Source: Sphingomonadales bacterium
GTDB lineage: Bacteria > Pseudomonadota > Alphaproteobacteria > Sphingomonadales > Sphingomonadaceae
Direction of reading: 5' to 3'
Assembly (NCBI GenBank): GCA_009995225.1
Contig: JAACPW010000002.1
Location: 124,001-188,000, forward strand
DNA length: 64,000 nt
Both the position numbers and the translations under genes were made by a program. Shown here in pieces: positions 1 through 8,696 of the stretch (the first letter of the stretch is position 1; every line of letters begins with the position of its first letter). Under the pieces are notes generated by a model. It saw only the letters and a list, made by a program, of their open reading frames with translations. It had not been told where the DNA came from and searched no databases.

Positions 1-1
1 G

Positions 2-1111
2 TTGGTTCATGCTGTCCGTCAGGCGGCCGGGATGCGCACACCTGCGGCCGAAGAGCTTGGCCATTCGATGACCGGCAGCGAAAGTGAGAAGATGCCCCTG
101 GTCGGGCGCAGTCCGGCGATGCAGGGCGTTTACCGGATGATCACGCGGGTGCTGCGCAATGATCTCACCGTCCTTGTGACCGGCGAAAGCGGCACGGGCA
201 AGGAACTGGTGGCTGAAGCAATCCACGAACTCGGCAACCGCCGCAGCGGGCCCTTTGTTGCGGTCAATACCGGCGCGATCCCCACAGATCTGGTCGAAAG
301 CGAACTGTTCGGTCACGAAAAAGGCGCGTTTACGGGAGCAATCGCGCAAGCCATCGGTAAGTTCGAACAGGCCAATGGTGGCACCCTGTTTCTTGACGAA
401 ATTGGGGATATGCCGCCCGAGGCGCAAACCCGGCTTTTGCGTGCGCTGCAATCGGGTCGCATCCGGCGGGTCGGCGGCCGGCAGGAAATCGCGGTCAATG
501 TCCGCATCATCGCCGCGACCAATCGCGACCTGAGCCCGATGATCGCGTCCGGCACCTTCCGCGAGGATCTGTTCTATCGGCTCAACGTGGTGCCAATCGT
601 GCTGCCACCGTTGCGTGATCGGCGCGAAGATATTTCCGCTTTGGTGCAGCACTTCCTGGTGCTTGCCGCCGAAGATGGCTTGCCGCGCCGGCTGTTGACG
701 ACCGACGCGATTGAGCGGCTTGAGCAGCGCAACTGGCGCGGCAATGTCCGTGAATTGCGCAATGTGGTCTATCGCCTTGCCTTGATGGCCCGAGAGGAGC
801 GGATTGACGCCGACAGCGTTGATGACATCATCGGGTCGGAAAATACGCCATCGGCTCTGCCGCGGGGGGAGAGCGGGGAAGGTGGTTTCGGCGCGGCGCT
901 GGCGGGCTGGCTGGCAGCCGAAAATCCGCCTTCTGGTGCTGTCTACCACCGCGCCTTGGCAGCGTTCGAAAAGCCCCTGATCGAATATGCGCTGGGCCGC
1001 ACCGGCGGCAACCAGTTGCGCGCGGCGCAATTGCTGGGCATTAACCGCAACACGCTACGCAAGCGGATCGGTGAGCTGGCGCTTGAACCAGAGCGATTTA
1101 CCGCGTCATGA
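2..1111 (+). CDS. ntrC: Nitrogen regulation protein NtrC, 5'-truncated by window edge
   Basis: Sigma-54-dependent response regulator of nitrogen assimilation genes. About 369 residues are visible. The frame is open to the left edge, and the N-terminal receiver domain lies outside the window, so any start codon near base 2 is not the true one. Visible parts in order: Walker A GESGTGKE (residues 61-68), the sigma-54 contact loop GAFTGA (108-113), Walker B FLDEIGD (about 130-136), the arginine-finger region, and a C-terminal Fis-type helix-turn-helix (about 342-362). The intact GAFTGA and the position directly before ntrY-ntrX fit NtrC. The kinase gene ntrB is expected just upstream. The boundary and missing domain are the only uncertainty. 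Confidence 0.93.
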   Translation: MVHAVRQAAGMRTPAAEELGHSMTGSESEKMPLVGRSPAMQGVYRMITRVLRNDLTVLVTGESGTGKELVAEAIHELGNRRSGPFVAVNTGAIPTDLVESELFGHEKGAFTGAIAQAIGKFEQANGGTLFLDEIGDMPPEAQTRLLRALQSGRIRRVGGRQEIAVNVRIIAATNRDLSPMIASGTFREDLFYRLNVVPIVLPPLRDRREDISALVQHFLVLAAEDGLPRRLLTTDAIERLEQRNWRGNVRELRNVVYRLALMAREERIDADSVDDIIGSENTPSALPRGESGEGGFGAALAGWLAAENPPSGAVYHRALAAFEKPLIEYALGRTGGNQLRAAQLLGINRNTLRKRIGELALEPERFTAS

Positions 1112-1183
1112 CGACGCTCGCGCAGGGCAGACCGTCAGAATGATCTTGCATATGTGCCACACCATTGTTGTAAAGCGGCAACG

Positions 1184-3421
1184 ATGGAGCCATCCCCACC
1201 CCGCACATTGAGCTTTTCGTTGCGCCGCCCCCCGCGCTGGTGGCGGCGCTTCATCATCGCGGCGCGGCGGGCAAATGTCTTTTTGTGGCTCGAAGGCTTC
1301 TCTGTCATCGCCTTGCTGTCGGCGATCTGGGGCACGTGGTCTGCATATAGCCAGAGCGGCCAGCCGGATAATCTCTTGCCGACGATGTGGGTTTCGGTGC
1401 TGCTGATGGCAACGCTGGTGCCGGCCATGGCGCTGCTGGTGCTGATCGGACGCCGCCTGGCGCTGCGCCGCGCGGCAGGCAGCACCGCGCGCCTGCACGT
1501 GCGTCTGGTGTTCTTTTTCTCGATGGTCGCCGCGCTGCCGACCCTGCTGGTGGCAGGTTTTGCCGCCTTCCTATTCCAGACCGGCGTCGACTTCTGGTTC
1601 TCCGATGAATCGCGCGGGCTGATGGAAAATGCCAATGCGCTCGCACAGAATTATTACGACGCCAATCAGCGTAACGTCGAACAAAACACCGTGATCATGG
1701 CAACGGACATGCGGGAGATCCTTGCGCGGGTGCCAATCACCGATCCCGATTTTCCTGATTTTTATGCCTATCAGGCGCAGGGCCGCGAGATTTCCGAAAG
1801 TGCGATCCTGCAGCGCATGGCCGACGGATCATTCCGGACGGCGGCAGCACTGAACCTGACATTAGAAAGCAATCCGCTGACCTTCAGCCGCGATGCCGTG
1901 CCACAGCTCGATAACGGCGCGATAGCAGTTGTCGTCGGCAGCCCGGAGCGGATAGAAGCACTAGTGCCGATTGACCCGCAATCGGGCGTATACCTCTACA
2001 ATGCTCGCACAACCGAAGAGACCATGTTTAATTCCTGGTCGCGGGCACAGTCCGTCGTGGCCGCCTATGATCGCCTGACCGGCAGCGCACGCACGCTCCA
2101 ACTGCGCTTCAATATCGCGCTGGTTGGCGTCAGCCTGCTGCTGGTGAGCCTTGCGATCTGGTTCGCGCTGCGCTTTGCTGATCGTCAGGTTGAGCCGCTG
2201 ACCAACCTCGTCGGCGCGGCGCGCAAGGTCGGGCAGGGCAATTTCGCGCTGCGGCTCGAAGGGCGCACCGGCGCGGACGAGATCGGCCTGCTCAACCGCG
2301 CCTTCAACCGCATGACCGCGCAGCTCGAAAAGCAGACGCAGGCGCTAGTCAGCGCCAACCGCCAGATTGACGATCGCCGAGCCTTTACCGAGGCTGTGCT
2401 TGAATCCGTGACTGCGGGCGTTGTCTCGGTCGATGCGGATGCATGTGTAACCCTGATGAACTCATCGGCGCAGGCACTGCTCGGATCGCAAAGCGGAAGC
2501 GAAGGCGGTGGCAGCATGATCGGCCAATCGCTTGAAGTGCTCTCGCCCGAACTGTGCTTCATGATCACGGAGCGCAAGGAGCGCGCGATCATCACGCACG
2601 CGAAGGGGACCGAGCTTCTGACCCTCGCGGTCAAGGTTGCGCCGGGCACCGATGGTCATGTGATAACCTTCGAGGATATTACCCGGCAGTTGCTCGATCA
2701 GCGGCAGGCAGCCTGGTCGGATGTGGCGCGCAGGATCGCGCATGAAATCAAGAATCCCCTGACCCCGATCCAGTTGGCGACCGAGCGGTTGAAGCGACGT
2801 TATCGCACGCAGGTGAGCGATGAAGACCGCGAATTGTTTGACGAGCTGACCAGCACCATTGTGCGGCAGGTCGGAGGCCTTCGCAAGATGGTTGACGAAT
2901 TTTCATCTTTTGCGCGCCTGCCCAAACCGGTGTTTCGCGATGAGGACGCCCTCGATCTGGTTCGGCAGGCGGTGTTTTTGCAGGAGGTTGCACATTCGGG
3001 GATCGCTTTCAGCGTGGCTTCATCGGAATTGATTGATCGCGAGGTCCACTGCGACCGCCACCAGTTCGGCCAGGCTATGACCAATGTGCTCAAGAACGCG
3101 GTCGAAGCGGTCGAGGCGCGCGCAGGTGAGGCCAAGGGGGCCTATGCCGGTGAGATCGCTGTCATCATGCAGGATGCAGGTGACGCCATTGTGGTGATCG
3201 TCGAAGACAACGGCATCGGATTGCCCAATGATCGCGAACGCATAACAGAACCTTACATGACCACCCGCGAAAAGGGCACCGGGCTTGGCCTTGCCATCGT
3301 CAACAAGATCGTCGACGAACACTGTGGGGACATGAGCTTTGCCAGCACACCCAGTGGCGGGACCCGCGTCTGCATGCGTTTTGCACGCAACCCCAAACCC
3401 ATCGAAGGCGGGCCGCTGTGA
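1184..3421 (+). CDS. ntrY: Membrane sensor histidine kinase NtrY
   Basis: Kinase partner of NtrX, 745 residues. Three hydrophobic segments lie in the first 135 residues (about 33-55, 68-90, 108-133). A fourth at about 306-328 is followed by a HAMP linker, a PAS-like region (about 395-500), the HisKA motif AHEIKNPLTP with the phospho-acceptor His near residue 520, and an ATPase domain with EDNGIGLP and GTGLGLAI. The long extracytoplasmic loop (about 135-305) is the likely sensing region. ATG at 1184 is chosen over an in-frame ATG at 1154 because family members begin close to the first membrane segment. The gene starts 73 bp after ntrC and ends 46 bp before ntrX, so one operon is likely. Confidence 0.93.
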   Translation: MEPSPPRTLSFSLRRPPRWWRRFIIAARRANVFLWLEGFSVIALLSAIWGTWSAYSQSGQPDNLLPTMWVSVLLMATLVPAMALLVLIGRRLALRRAAGSTARLHVRLVFFFSMVAALPTLLVAGFAAFLFQTGVDFWFSDESRGLMENANALAQNYYDANQRNVEQNTVIMATDMREILARVPITDPDFPDFYAYQAQGREISESAILQRMADGSFRTAAALNLTLESNPLTFSRDAVPQLDNGAIAVVVGSPERIEALVPIDPQSGVYLYNARTTEETMFNSWSRAQSVVAAYDRLTGSARTLQLRFNIALVGVSLLLVSLAIWFALRFADRQVEPLTNLVGAARKVGQGNFALRLEGRTGADEIGLLNRAFNRMTAQLEKQTQALVSANRQIDDRRAFTEAVLESVTAGVVSVDADACVTLMNSSAQALLGSQSGSEGGGSMIGQSLEVLSPELCFMITERKERAIITHAKGTELLTLAVKVAPGTDGHVITFEDITRQLLDQRQAAWSDVARRIAHEIKNPLTPIQLATERLKRRYRTQVSDEDRELFDELTSTIVRQVGGLRKMVDEFSSFARLPKPVFRDEDALDLVRQAVFLQEVAHSGIAFSVASSELIDREVHCDRHQFGQAMTNVLKNAVEAVEARAGEAKGAYAGEIAVIMQDAGDAIVVIVEDNGIGLPNDRERITEPYMTTREKGTGLGLAIVNKIVDEHCGDMSFASTPSGGTRVCMRFARNPKPIEGGPL

Positions 3422-3467
3422 CCCCGCTTCTGTTTCCCCCCGAACCAACAGCCGAAGGACCCGCTCC

Positions 3468-4850
3468 ATGGCGATAGAAATCCTGGTCGTCGACGACGAA
3501 CGCGACATCCGTGAACTGGTGGCCGGCGTGCTGGGCGACGAGGGCTATGAATGTCGCACTGCAGCCGACAGCACCCAAGCGCTTGCAGCGATTGACGAAC
3601 GCCGCCCCAGTCTGGTGCTGCTCGACGTGTGGCTTCACGGAAGCCAGATGGACGGGCTCGAGCTGCTTGACGCCATCAAGGCGCGTGAACCGAACCTGCC
3701 TGTCATCATCTTTTCAGGCCACGGAAATATCGACACGGCGGTCGCGGCGGTCGGACGCGGAGCGATGGACTTCATTGAAAAGCCCTTCGAGGCCGAACGC
3801 CTGCTGCTGCTGGTGGAGCGCGCGACCGAGACTGAGCGGCTGCGCCGTGAGAACAGTCGCCTGCGCGAAGGCAGCTGGGGCAGCGCGGAATTCACGGGAA
3901 ATTCGCCCGCTATCAACGCGGTGCGCGCAACCTTGAAAAGGGTCGCGAGCACCGGTAGCCGGGTGCTGATTTCCGGTCCTCCGGGGGCGGGCAAAGAAGT
4001 CGCCGCACGATTGCTGCACGCCTGGAGTTCGCGCGCCAACGGAGCCTTTGTGCTGGTCAATTCCGCACGGATCACGCCTGAACGCTTTGAACAGGAACTG
4101 TTTGGCGAAGAAGCGGGCGGCAAGCAAATGCGGCCTGGGCTGCTCGAGTTGGCGGACGGGGGCACGCTTTATCTCGATGAGATCGCTGATATGCCGCTGT
4201 CCACGCAGGCCCGTATCCTCAGGGTGTTGACCGACCAGAGCTTCGTGCGCGTTGGCGGAACGCGCCAGATCGGAGTCGATGTCCGGGTGGTGTCTTCGAC
4301 CACGCGCGATCTCACGCTCGAAATGGCCGAGAAGCGTTTTCGCGAGGACTTGTTCTACCGGCTTAACGTAGTGCCGGTTGTGCTGCCTGCATTGTCCCAG
4401 CGGCGCGAGGACATTCCGGCGCTCGCCGAACATTTCTTTACCCGCTATTCGAACGATCAGGGGCTTGCTCCGCCGGAGATTTCGAGTGAGGCGATGGCGG
4501 CGCTTCAGGCCTATGATTGGCCCGGCAATGTTCGCCAGCTGCGCAATGTGGTGGAGCGTACCATCATCATGACCCCGCGCGAAAAGCTCGGCACCGTTGA
4601 ACCCGACATGCTTCCACCTGAAATCATCGGCGGCCAAATCGGTCTTGCCAGCGACAGCCTCTCGGCAATCATGGGTGTCCCGCTGCGCGAGGCACGCGTC
4701 AGCTTTGAGCGTGAGTATCTTGCGATCCAGATCCGGCGCTTTTCCGGCAATATCTCGAAGACCGCGACCTTCATCGGCATGGAACGTTCAGCATTACACC
4801 GCAAACTTAAGCTGTTGGGCATGGCTGACAGGCGCGATGACGATGATTGA
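3468..4850 (+). CDS. ntrX: Response regulator NtrX
   Basis: Response regulator paired with NtrY, 460 residues. It has a receiver domain with acidic pocket VVDDE (7-11), phospho-acceptor Asp53 in LLDVWLHG and Lys in EKPFEAERL. A central AAA+ domain follows with a P-loop-like GPPGAGKE (about residue 168) and Walker B LYLDEIAD, then a C-terminal Fis-type helix-turn-helix. The loop where NtrC carries GAFTGA instead reads EEAGGKQMRPG, so activation of sigma-54 RNA polymerase is doubtful; loss of this motif is known for alphaproteobacterial NtrX. ATG 3468 is preferred because translation from it begins directly with the receiver strand MAIEILVVDD; an upstream in-frame extension to 3339 overlaps ntrY and has no homologous look. 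Confidence 0.94.
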   Translation: MAIEILVVDDERDIRELVAGVLGDEGYECRTAADSTQALAAIDERRPSLVLLDVWLHGSQMDGLELLDAIKAREPNLPVIIFSGHGNIDTAVAAVGRGAMDFIEKPFEAERLLLLVERATETERLRRENSRLREGSWGSAEFTGNSPAINAVRATLKRVASTGSRVLISGPPGAGKEVAARLLHAWSSRANGAFVLVNSARITPERFEQELFGEEAGGKQMRPGLLELADGGTLYLDEIADMPLSTQARILRVLTDQSFVRVGGTRQIGVDVRVVSSTTRDLTLEMAEKRFREDLFYRLNVVPVVLPALSQRREDIPALAEHFFTRYSNDQGLAPPEISSEAMAALQAYDWPGNVRQLRNVVERTIIMTPREKLGTVEPDMLPPEIIGGQIGLASDSLSAIMGVPLREARVSFEREYLAIQIRRFSGNISKTATFIGMERSALHRKLKLLGMADRRDDDD

Positions 4851-5007
4851 CACCCAGTGATTTTCGGACGCGTTTCATTGAAATGAGTTCTTGTCGGGTG
4901 GCGATCCAGTCGCCATTATGGATCCCGTAAGGCGTCGTGTCTCGTTTTTACGGCGGCCTGCTACCTGCGGACCCCATGCCGGCCGCCAAGAAGAAGGAGC
5001 CACGACC

Positions 5008-5592
5008 ATGTCCAGCGGGCGAACGCTCTCCCCTCGTCCTGTTGCAAGGCCTTCTGCGCCAAGCGAGCCGAGCAGCACTGAAGTCAGCAGCCCAGCGCCG
5101 CGTCTGGCTGGCAACCTTCAGGACGCCTTTCTCAATCTGCTGCGCAAAAACAAGGTTCCCGTCACCATGTTTTTGGTGAAGGGCGTCAAATTGCAGGGCA
5201 TCGTCACGTGGTTTGACAATTTCTCGATCCTGCTCCGCCGAGACGGACAATCGCAGCTGGTGTATAAGCACGCAATCAGCACGATCATGCCTGGTCAGGC
5301 ACTCGATCCTGCGCAGTTCGGCAGCCAACCGGGCAACCGCAAGCAAAAGCAGCTGCAGGATATATTTCTCAGCCGCGTTGCTGAAGCCAATGTGCAGGTA
5401 ACGATGTTTCTTGTGAACGGCGTGATGTTGCAGGGCCGGATCGCGGCCTTTGACCTGTTTTGCATGTTGCTGGAACGCGATGGCGCCGTACAGCTTGCGT
5501 ACAAGCACGCCGTGTCGACAATCCAGCCTGCCAGCCCGGTCGACCTGAGCGTCGGCGACGAGGATGGCGACGATTTTGGGGCAGACGACTGA
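5008..5592 (+). CDS. hfq: RNA chaperone Hfq, tandem two-domain form
   Basis: Sm-like RNA chaperone that pairs small RNAs with mRNAs, here 194 residues with two complete Hfq folds in one chain. After a Ser/Pro/Ala-rich, probably disordered N-terminus (1-33), domain 1 spans about 34-97 and domain 2 about 117-178. Each has the pattern LQD-F, VTMFLV-GV-LQG and YKHA-STI. The basic rim of domain 1 (LLRKNK) is replaced by SRVAEAN in domain 2. The acidic tail [11 protein letters not shown] resembles other Hfq tails. ATG 5008 has the Shine-Dalgarno AAGGAG 8 nt upstream. The 157-bp leader holds a 6-bp stem (4899-4915) with no T-run. A six-fold ring would need only three chains. It sits between ntrX and hflX as in many alphaproteobacteria. 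Confidence 0.95.
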   Translation: MSSGRTLSPRPVARPSAPSEPSSTEVSSPAPRLAGNLQDAFLNLLRKNKVPVTMFLVKGVKLQGIVTWFDNFSILLRRDGQSQLVYKHAISTIMPGQALDPAQFGSQPGNRKQKQLQDIFLSRVAEANVQVTMFLVNGVMLQGRIAAFDLFCMLLERDGAVQLAYKHAVSTIQPASPVDLSVGDEDGDDFGADD

Positions 5593-6914
5593 GTTTTGAT
5601 AGCGATCTCCAAGACGAGGTAACTCGCGGCGCGCGGGCGCTTGTGTTGTGTCCGGACATCCGTTCGTTGCGTTATGACCTCGACTCTGGCGAACGTCTTG
5701 CCGAGGCCGAGGGACTGGCGCTGGCGATCGGCGTGGTGATTGCGCATTCCGCAGTGTTGCCAGTTCGCCAAATGCAGCCGAACACGCTGTTTGGCTCGGG
5801 CCAAGTGGAAAATATTGCAGTGTGGTGTGAACAGCACGCCGCCGAACTGGTCGTCGTCGATGGGGCGTTGACGCCAATCCAGCAGCGCAATCTGGAAGAC
5901 AAACTCAAGCGAAAGGTGATCGATCGAACGGGTCTGATCCTGGAAATCTTTGGTGAGCGTGCGGCGACGGCTGAGGGGCGCCTTCAGGTCGAACTCGCTC
6001 ATCTAGATTACCAGCAAAGCCGATTGGTGCGCAGCTGGACGCACCTTGAACGCCAGCGTGGTGGCTTCGGCTTCCTGGGCGGTCCGGGCGAAACGCAGAT
6101 CGAGGCTGACCGCCGGATGATCCGTCAGCGAATGGGACGGCTGCGGCGCGAACTCGATCAGGTGAGAAAAACCCGAACGCTTCATCGCGAACGTCGGGGC
6201 CGTGCACCGTGGCCAGTGGTGGCGCTGGTCGGCTACACCAACGCAGGAAAATCCACGTTATTTAATAGATTGACCGGTGCCGAGGTGATGGCGGAGGACT
6301 TGCTGTTTGCAACGCTTGATCCGACAATGCGCGCCATCGGGCTGCCTGGCGTTGAAAAGGCAATCCTTTCAGACACGGTGGGCTTTATCTCGGATCTTCC
6401 GACCCAGCTTGTTGCGGCATTCCGGGCGACCTTGGAAGAGGTGACGGCTGCTGACGTTATCTGCCATGTACGCGACATGGCCAATCCCAGCCACGCGGCA
6501 CAAAAGAAGCAGGTGCTCGACGTGCTGGCCGATCTCGGTGTGGTGGACGGCGAGACGGGGACCAGCACCATTCCCATTCTGGAAGTCTGGAACAAGTGTG
6601 ATTTGCTGGACGCTGACGAGCTTTCAGAATTGCACGAGGCGTCCGAAGGGCAGGGGGCGGTGATCCTTTCAGCGGTGACGGGCAAAGGCGTGGATCTGCT
6701 TGAGGTTGAGCTTACGCGAATGCTGACCGGTGCAGCGCGGGAAGTTAGTTTTGTCCTGCCAGTAAGCGACGGGCGACGGATTGCCTGGTTACACGCGCAT
6801 GGTGACGTATTGACCGAAGACGATGCCGAGGCCAGCGATGCCGGCCCGATGCGCCGTCTCACTGTGCGGCTAAACCCAAAAGAACTGGGGCAATTCGCCA
6901 ACCTTTCCGAGTGA
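5589..6914 (+). CDS. hflX: GTPase HflX
   Basis: Ribosome-associated GTPase that splits stalled or stressed ribosomes, about 441 residues. It has an N-terminal HflX domain with GSGQVENIA and the glycine-rich [14 protein letters not shown] signature. The G domain has G1 [10 protein letters not shown]3 DTVGF and G4 NKCD, followed by a short C-terminal domain. The start is uncertain. No ATG, GTG or TTG lies between the preceding region and residue Gly-Ala-Arg-Ala of the conserved core, and a CTG at 5589 overlaps the hfq stop as CTGA, which would couple translation. The next candidate (GTG near 5642) would remove the first beta strand. Co-directional with hfq, as usual for hfq-hflX pairs. Confidence 0.92.
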   Translation: MSFDSDLQDEVTRGARALVLCPDIRSLRYDLDSGERLAEAEGLALAIGVVIAHSAVLPVRQMQPNTLFGSGQVENIAVWCEQHAAELVVVDGALTPIQQRNLEDKLKRKVIDRTGLILEIFGERAATAEGRLQVELAHLDYQQSRLVRSWTHLERQRGGFGFLGGPGETQIEADRRMIRQRMGRLRRELDQVRKTRTLHRERRGRAPWPVVALVGYTNAGKSTLFNRLTGAEVMAEDLLFATLDPTMRAIGLPGVEKAILSDTVGFISDLPTQLVAAFRATLEEVTAADVICHVRDMANPSHAAQKKQVLDVLADLGVVDGETGTSTIPILEVWNKCDLLDADELSELHEASEGQGAVILSAVTGKGVDLLEVELTRMLTGAAREVSFVLPVSDGRRIAWLHAHGDVLTEDDAEASDAGPMRRLTVRLNPKELGQFANLSE

Positions 6915-6915
6915 C

Positions 6916-7683
6916 TTACGTGCCTTTTTTAACGCGCTGCCAAAGCTCTTCCTTGGCCTCCAATGAAAGCGCGGGGAAGGCGGGTCCAGCGAGCGCCTCC
7001 ATTGCCCGGAAGCGATTTTCGAACTTCGCATTGGCGGCGCGAAGGGCATCTTCAGCACTCACGCCGTGAGCGCGAACAAAATTGACGGCCGCAAACAGCA
7101 GGTCGCCTGCTTCCTCGATCTTGTGATCTTGCGAGATTGCGGCTTTAAGCTCCTCGGTTTCTTCAGTAATCTTGGCTTCCGACCCTGATGGATCGGGCCA
7201 GTCGAACCCCGTGCGAGCGGCGCGCTTTTGAAGCTTTTCGGCGCGCATCAAGGCCGGAAGCGCAAGGGCAACTCCATCCACTGCGCTTTCGGTGCCCTTG
7301 GCCGCGCGTTCCTTGGCTTTGAGATCCTCCCAGCGCGTTTCGTCCATGCGCCCTCCAGCGTCACCGAAGATGTGCGGATGACGGGCGATCATTTTGGCGC
7401 TGATAGAGGCTGCGATATCGTCGAAGCTGAAGTGACCTGCTTCCTCTGCCATGCGCGCGTGAAACACGACCTGGAATAACAGGTCACCCAGTTCATCGCG
7501 CAGGTCGCCCATGTCCTTGCGCGCAATAGCGTCGGCAACTTCATAGGCTTCCTCGATTGTATAGGGCGAGATGGTGTTGAAATCCTGCGCGCGATCCCAG
7601 TCGCATCCGCTGGCCGGATCGCGCAATCGGGCCATGATCGAAATGAGATGTTCGATAGGGCTCTGTTCAGGGGTCTCGGGCAT
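6916..7683 (-). CDS. mazG: Nucleoside triphosphate pyrophosphohydrolase MazG
   Basis: Hydrolyses (d)NTPs to monophosphates and pyrophosphate, a house-cleaning and stringent-response-linked activity. The protein has 255 residues with two MazG domains. The first carries the metal-binding EEAYE and RDELGDLL motifs. The second carries TEETEELKAAI and IEEAGDLL. Length and double-domain layout match the E. coli type. ATG 7683 is preferred over an in-frame TTG at 7695 because GAGG lies 6 nt upstream of the ATG. It converges on hflX with only 1 bp between the stop codons and no visible terminator. Its start lies 28 bp after the small membrane gene, so it may belong to the same transcript. Confidence 0.94.
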   Translation of the reverse strand: MPETPEQSPIEHLISIMARLRDPASGCDWDRAQDFNTISPYTIEEAYEVADAIARKDMGDLRDELGDLLFQVVFHARMAEEAGHFSFDDIAASISAKMIARHPHIFGDAGGRMDETRWEDLKAKERAAKGTESAVDGVALALPALMRAEKLQKRAARTGFDWPDPSGSEAKITEETEELKAAISQDHKIEEAGDLLFAAVNFVRAHGVSAEDALRAANAKFENRFRAMEALAGPAFPALSLEAKEELWQRVKKGT

Positions 7684-7710
7684 GCCGGTCCTCAAGTTTG
7701 ATAATATATA

Positions 7711-7917
7711 TTATGTTAAATCTAGAGAAGTGCTTGTGGCTTCTCGAGCGACAGTGAACCACTCGACGACGAGAAACAGGCCGAGAAAAATGGCCAGCCA
7801 GATTAGCGCCAACTTCACCACCTGGCTCCATTTCAATCGATAGGATGCCACCGCAGCAATGCACAAGATCAGCCAACCCAGCGTCGTCACGATCGGCAAC
7901 AGCATGTCCGGGCTCAT
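7711..7917 (-). CDS. Small two-segment membrane protein, unknown function
   Basis: Product of 68 residues with two hydrophobic stretches (about 5-25 and 33-53), so probably an inner-membrane protein. I recognise no family. It is supported as a real gene because its ATG overlaps the stop of the upstream metallo-hydrolase gene as ATGA, continuing the chain of overlapping genes from dacA through metG and tatD. It has a charged linker between the segments (YRLKWSQVVK). A second, out-of-frame possibility on the same strand (7667-7876) has no hydrophobic pattern and was discarded. Function is unknown; expression with the tRNA-synthetase/DNA-replication operon is inferred only from spacing. Confidence 0.7.
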   Translation of the reverse strand: MSPDMLLPIVTTLGWLILCIAAVASYRLKWSQVVKLALIWLAIFLGLFLVVEWFTVAREATSTSLDLT

Positions 7918-8696
7918 GCGATCAGTTCCAGGCCATCGAAGCCAACGGTGACGAACCCAGGAACTTCATCGCACAGCATGCGATAATCCATGCTCTTGTC
8001 GAGATGGCTCAGCACCATGCGGTCAGCCTGACATTTTTCACCAAGCTCCAGCGCCATCGCAAGGTGCGCGTGGGTCGGATGCGGTTCCCGGCGAAGGCAG
8101 TCGCTTACCAGAATGTCGACCTTGTAGAACAAATCGACCATGTCATCAGAAATAACGCTAAAATCGGTGGCATAGCCGATGCTCTTGCCATCCGCTTCAA
8201 AACGATAGGCGGTCGTTTCGCCCGGACCATGCGCCATCTGGCACCAGTCCACACCAAATCCAGCAATCATCCGCAGCCGGTCGAGCGTATCGAGATGGCA
8301 GATCGTGGAATAGCCTTCCTGTCCTGCAAAAACATAGCCAAAGCGCTGGCGCAGCCGCCGAACGGTTTCCGTCTCTGCGAAGCCCGGGATCGGACCGGCA
8401 CGGCCATAGCGCAAGGTCCGCAGATCATCGATGCCATGGCAATGATCGGCATGGTCATGCGTCCAGAACACTGCGTCGATGTGGCCCACGCGATTTGCCA
8501 GCAATTGTGCGCGGCAATCCGACGAGGTATCGACCAGCAGCCGCTTGCCTTCGTCGCTTTCGACCATGATGGAAACGCGCGTGCGGCGGTTGCGCGGCTC
8601 CTGTGGATCACAATCACCCCAGTCGCCCGCACCATCCGGACCACCCAGCCGTGGCACGCCTGTCGAGGTGCCTGAGCCGAGCATGACCAGCTTCAC
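7914..8696 (-). CDS. Metallo-beta-lactamase-fold hydrolase (PhnP-like)
   Basis: Protein of 260 residues of the metallo-beta-lactamase superfamily, PhnP/YycJ-like branch. It begins with the beta-strand MKLVMLGSGTSTGVPR. The signature THDHADHCHGID (His80, His82, Asp84, His85) gives the first metal ligands. Further ligands are expected in QMAHG, ATDFS and LVSDCLR/HAHL. PhnP-type enzymes hydrolyse cyclic phosphodiesters, but the substrate cannot be told here. The gene order metG-tatD-metallo-hydrolase is common in alphaproteobacteria. Its start overlaps the tatD stop (ATGA at 8693-8696) and its stop overlaps the next small gene, so translation is probably coupled. A cytosolic role is likely since no signal peptide is present. 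Confidence 0.87.
   Translation of the reverse strand: MKLVMLGSGTSTGVPRLGGPDGAGDWGDCDPQEPRNRRTRVSIMVESDEGKRLLVDTSSDCRAQLLANRVGHIDAVFWTHDHADHCHGIDDLRTLRYGRAGPIPGFAETETVRRLRQRFGYVFAGQEGYSTICHLDTLDRLRMIAGFGVDWCQMAHGPGETTAYRFEADGKSIGYATDFSVISDDMVDLFYKVDILVSDCLRREPHPTHAHLAMALELGEKCQADRMVLSHLDKSMDYRMLCDEVPGFVTVGFDGLELIA

Noticed and set aside
7667..7876. Alternative 69-codon minus-strand frame overlapping the 68-aa membrane gene
   Set aside because: No hydrophobic pattern, no coupling to neighbours and no Shine-Dalgarno, whereas the other frame has ATGA coupling and two membrane segments.
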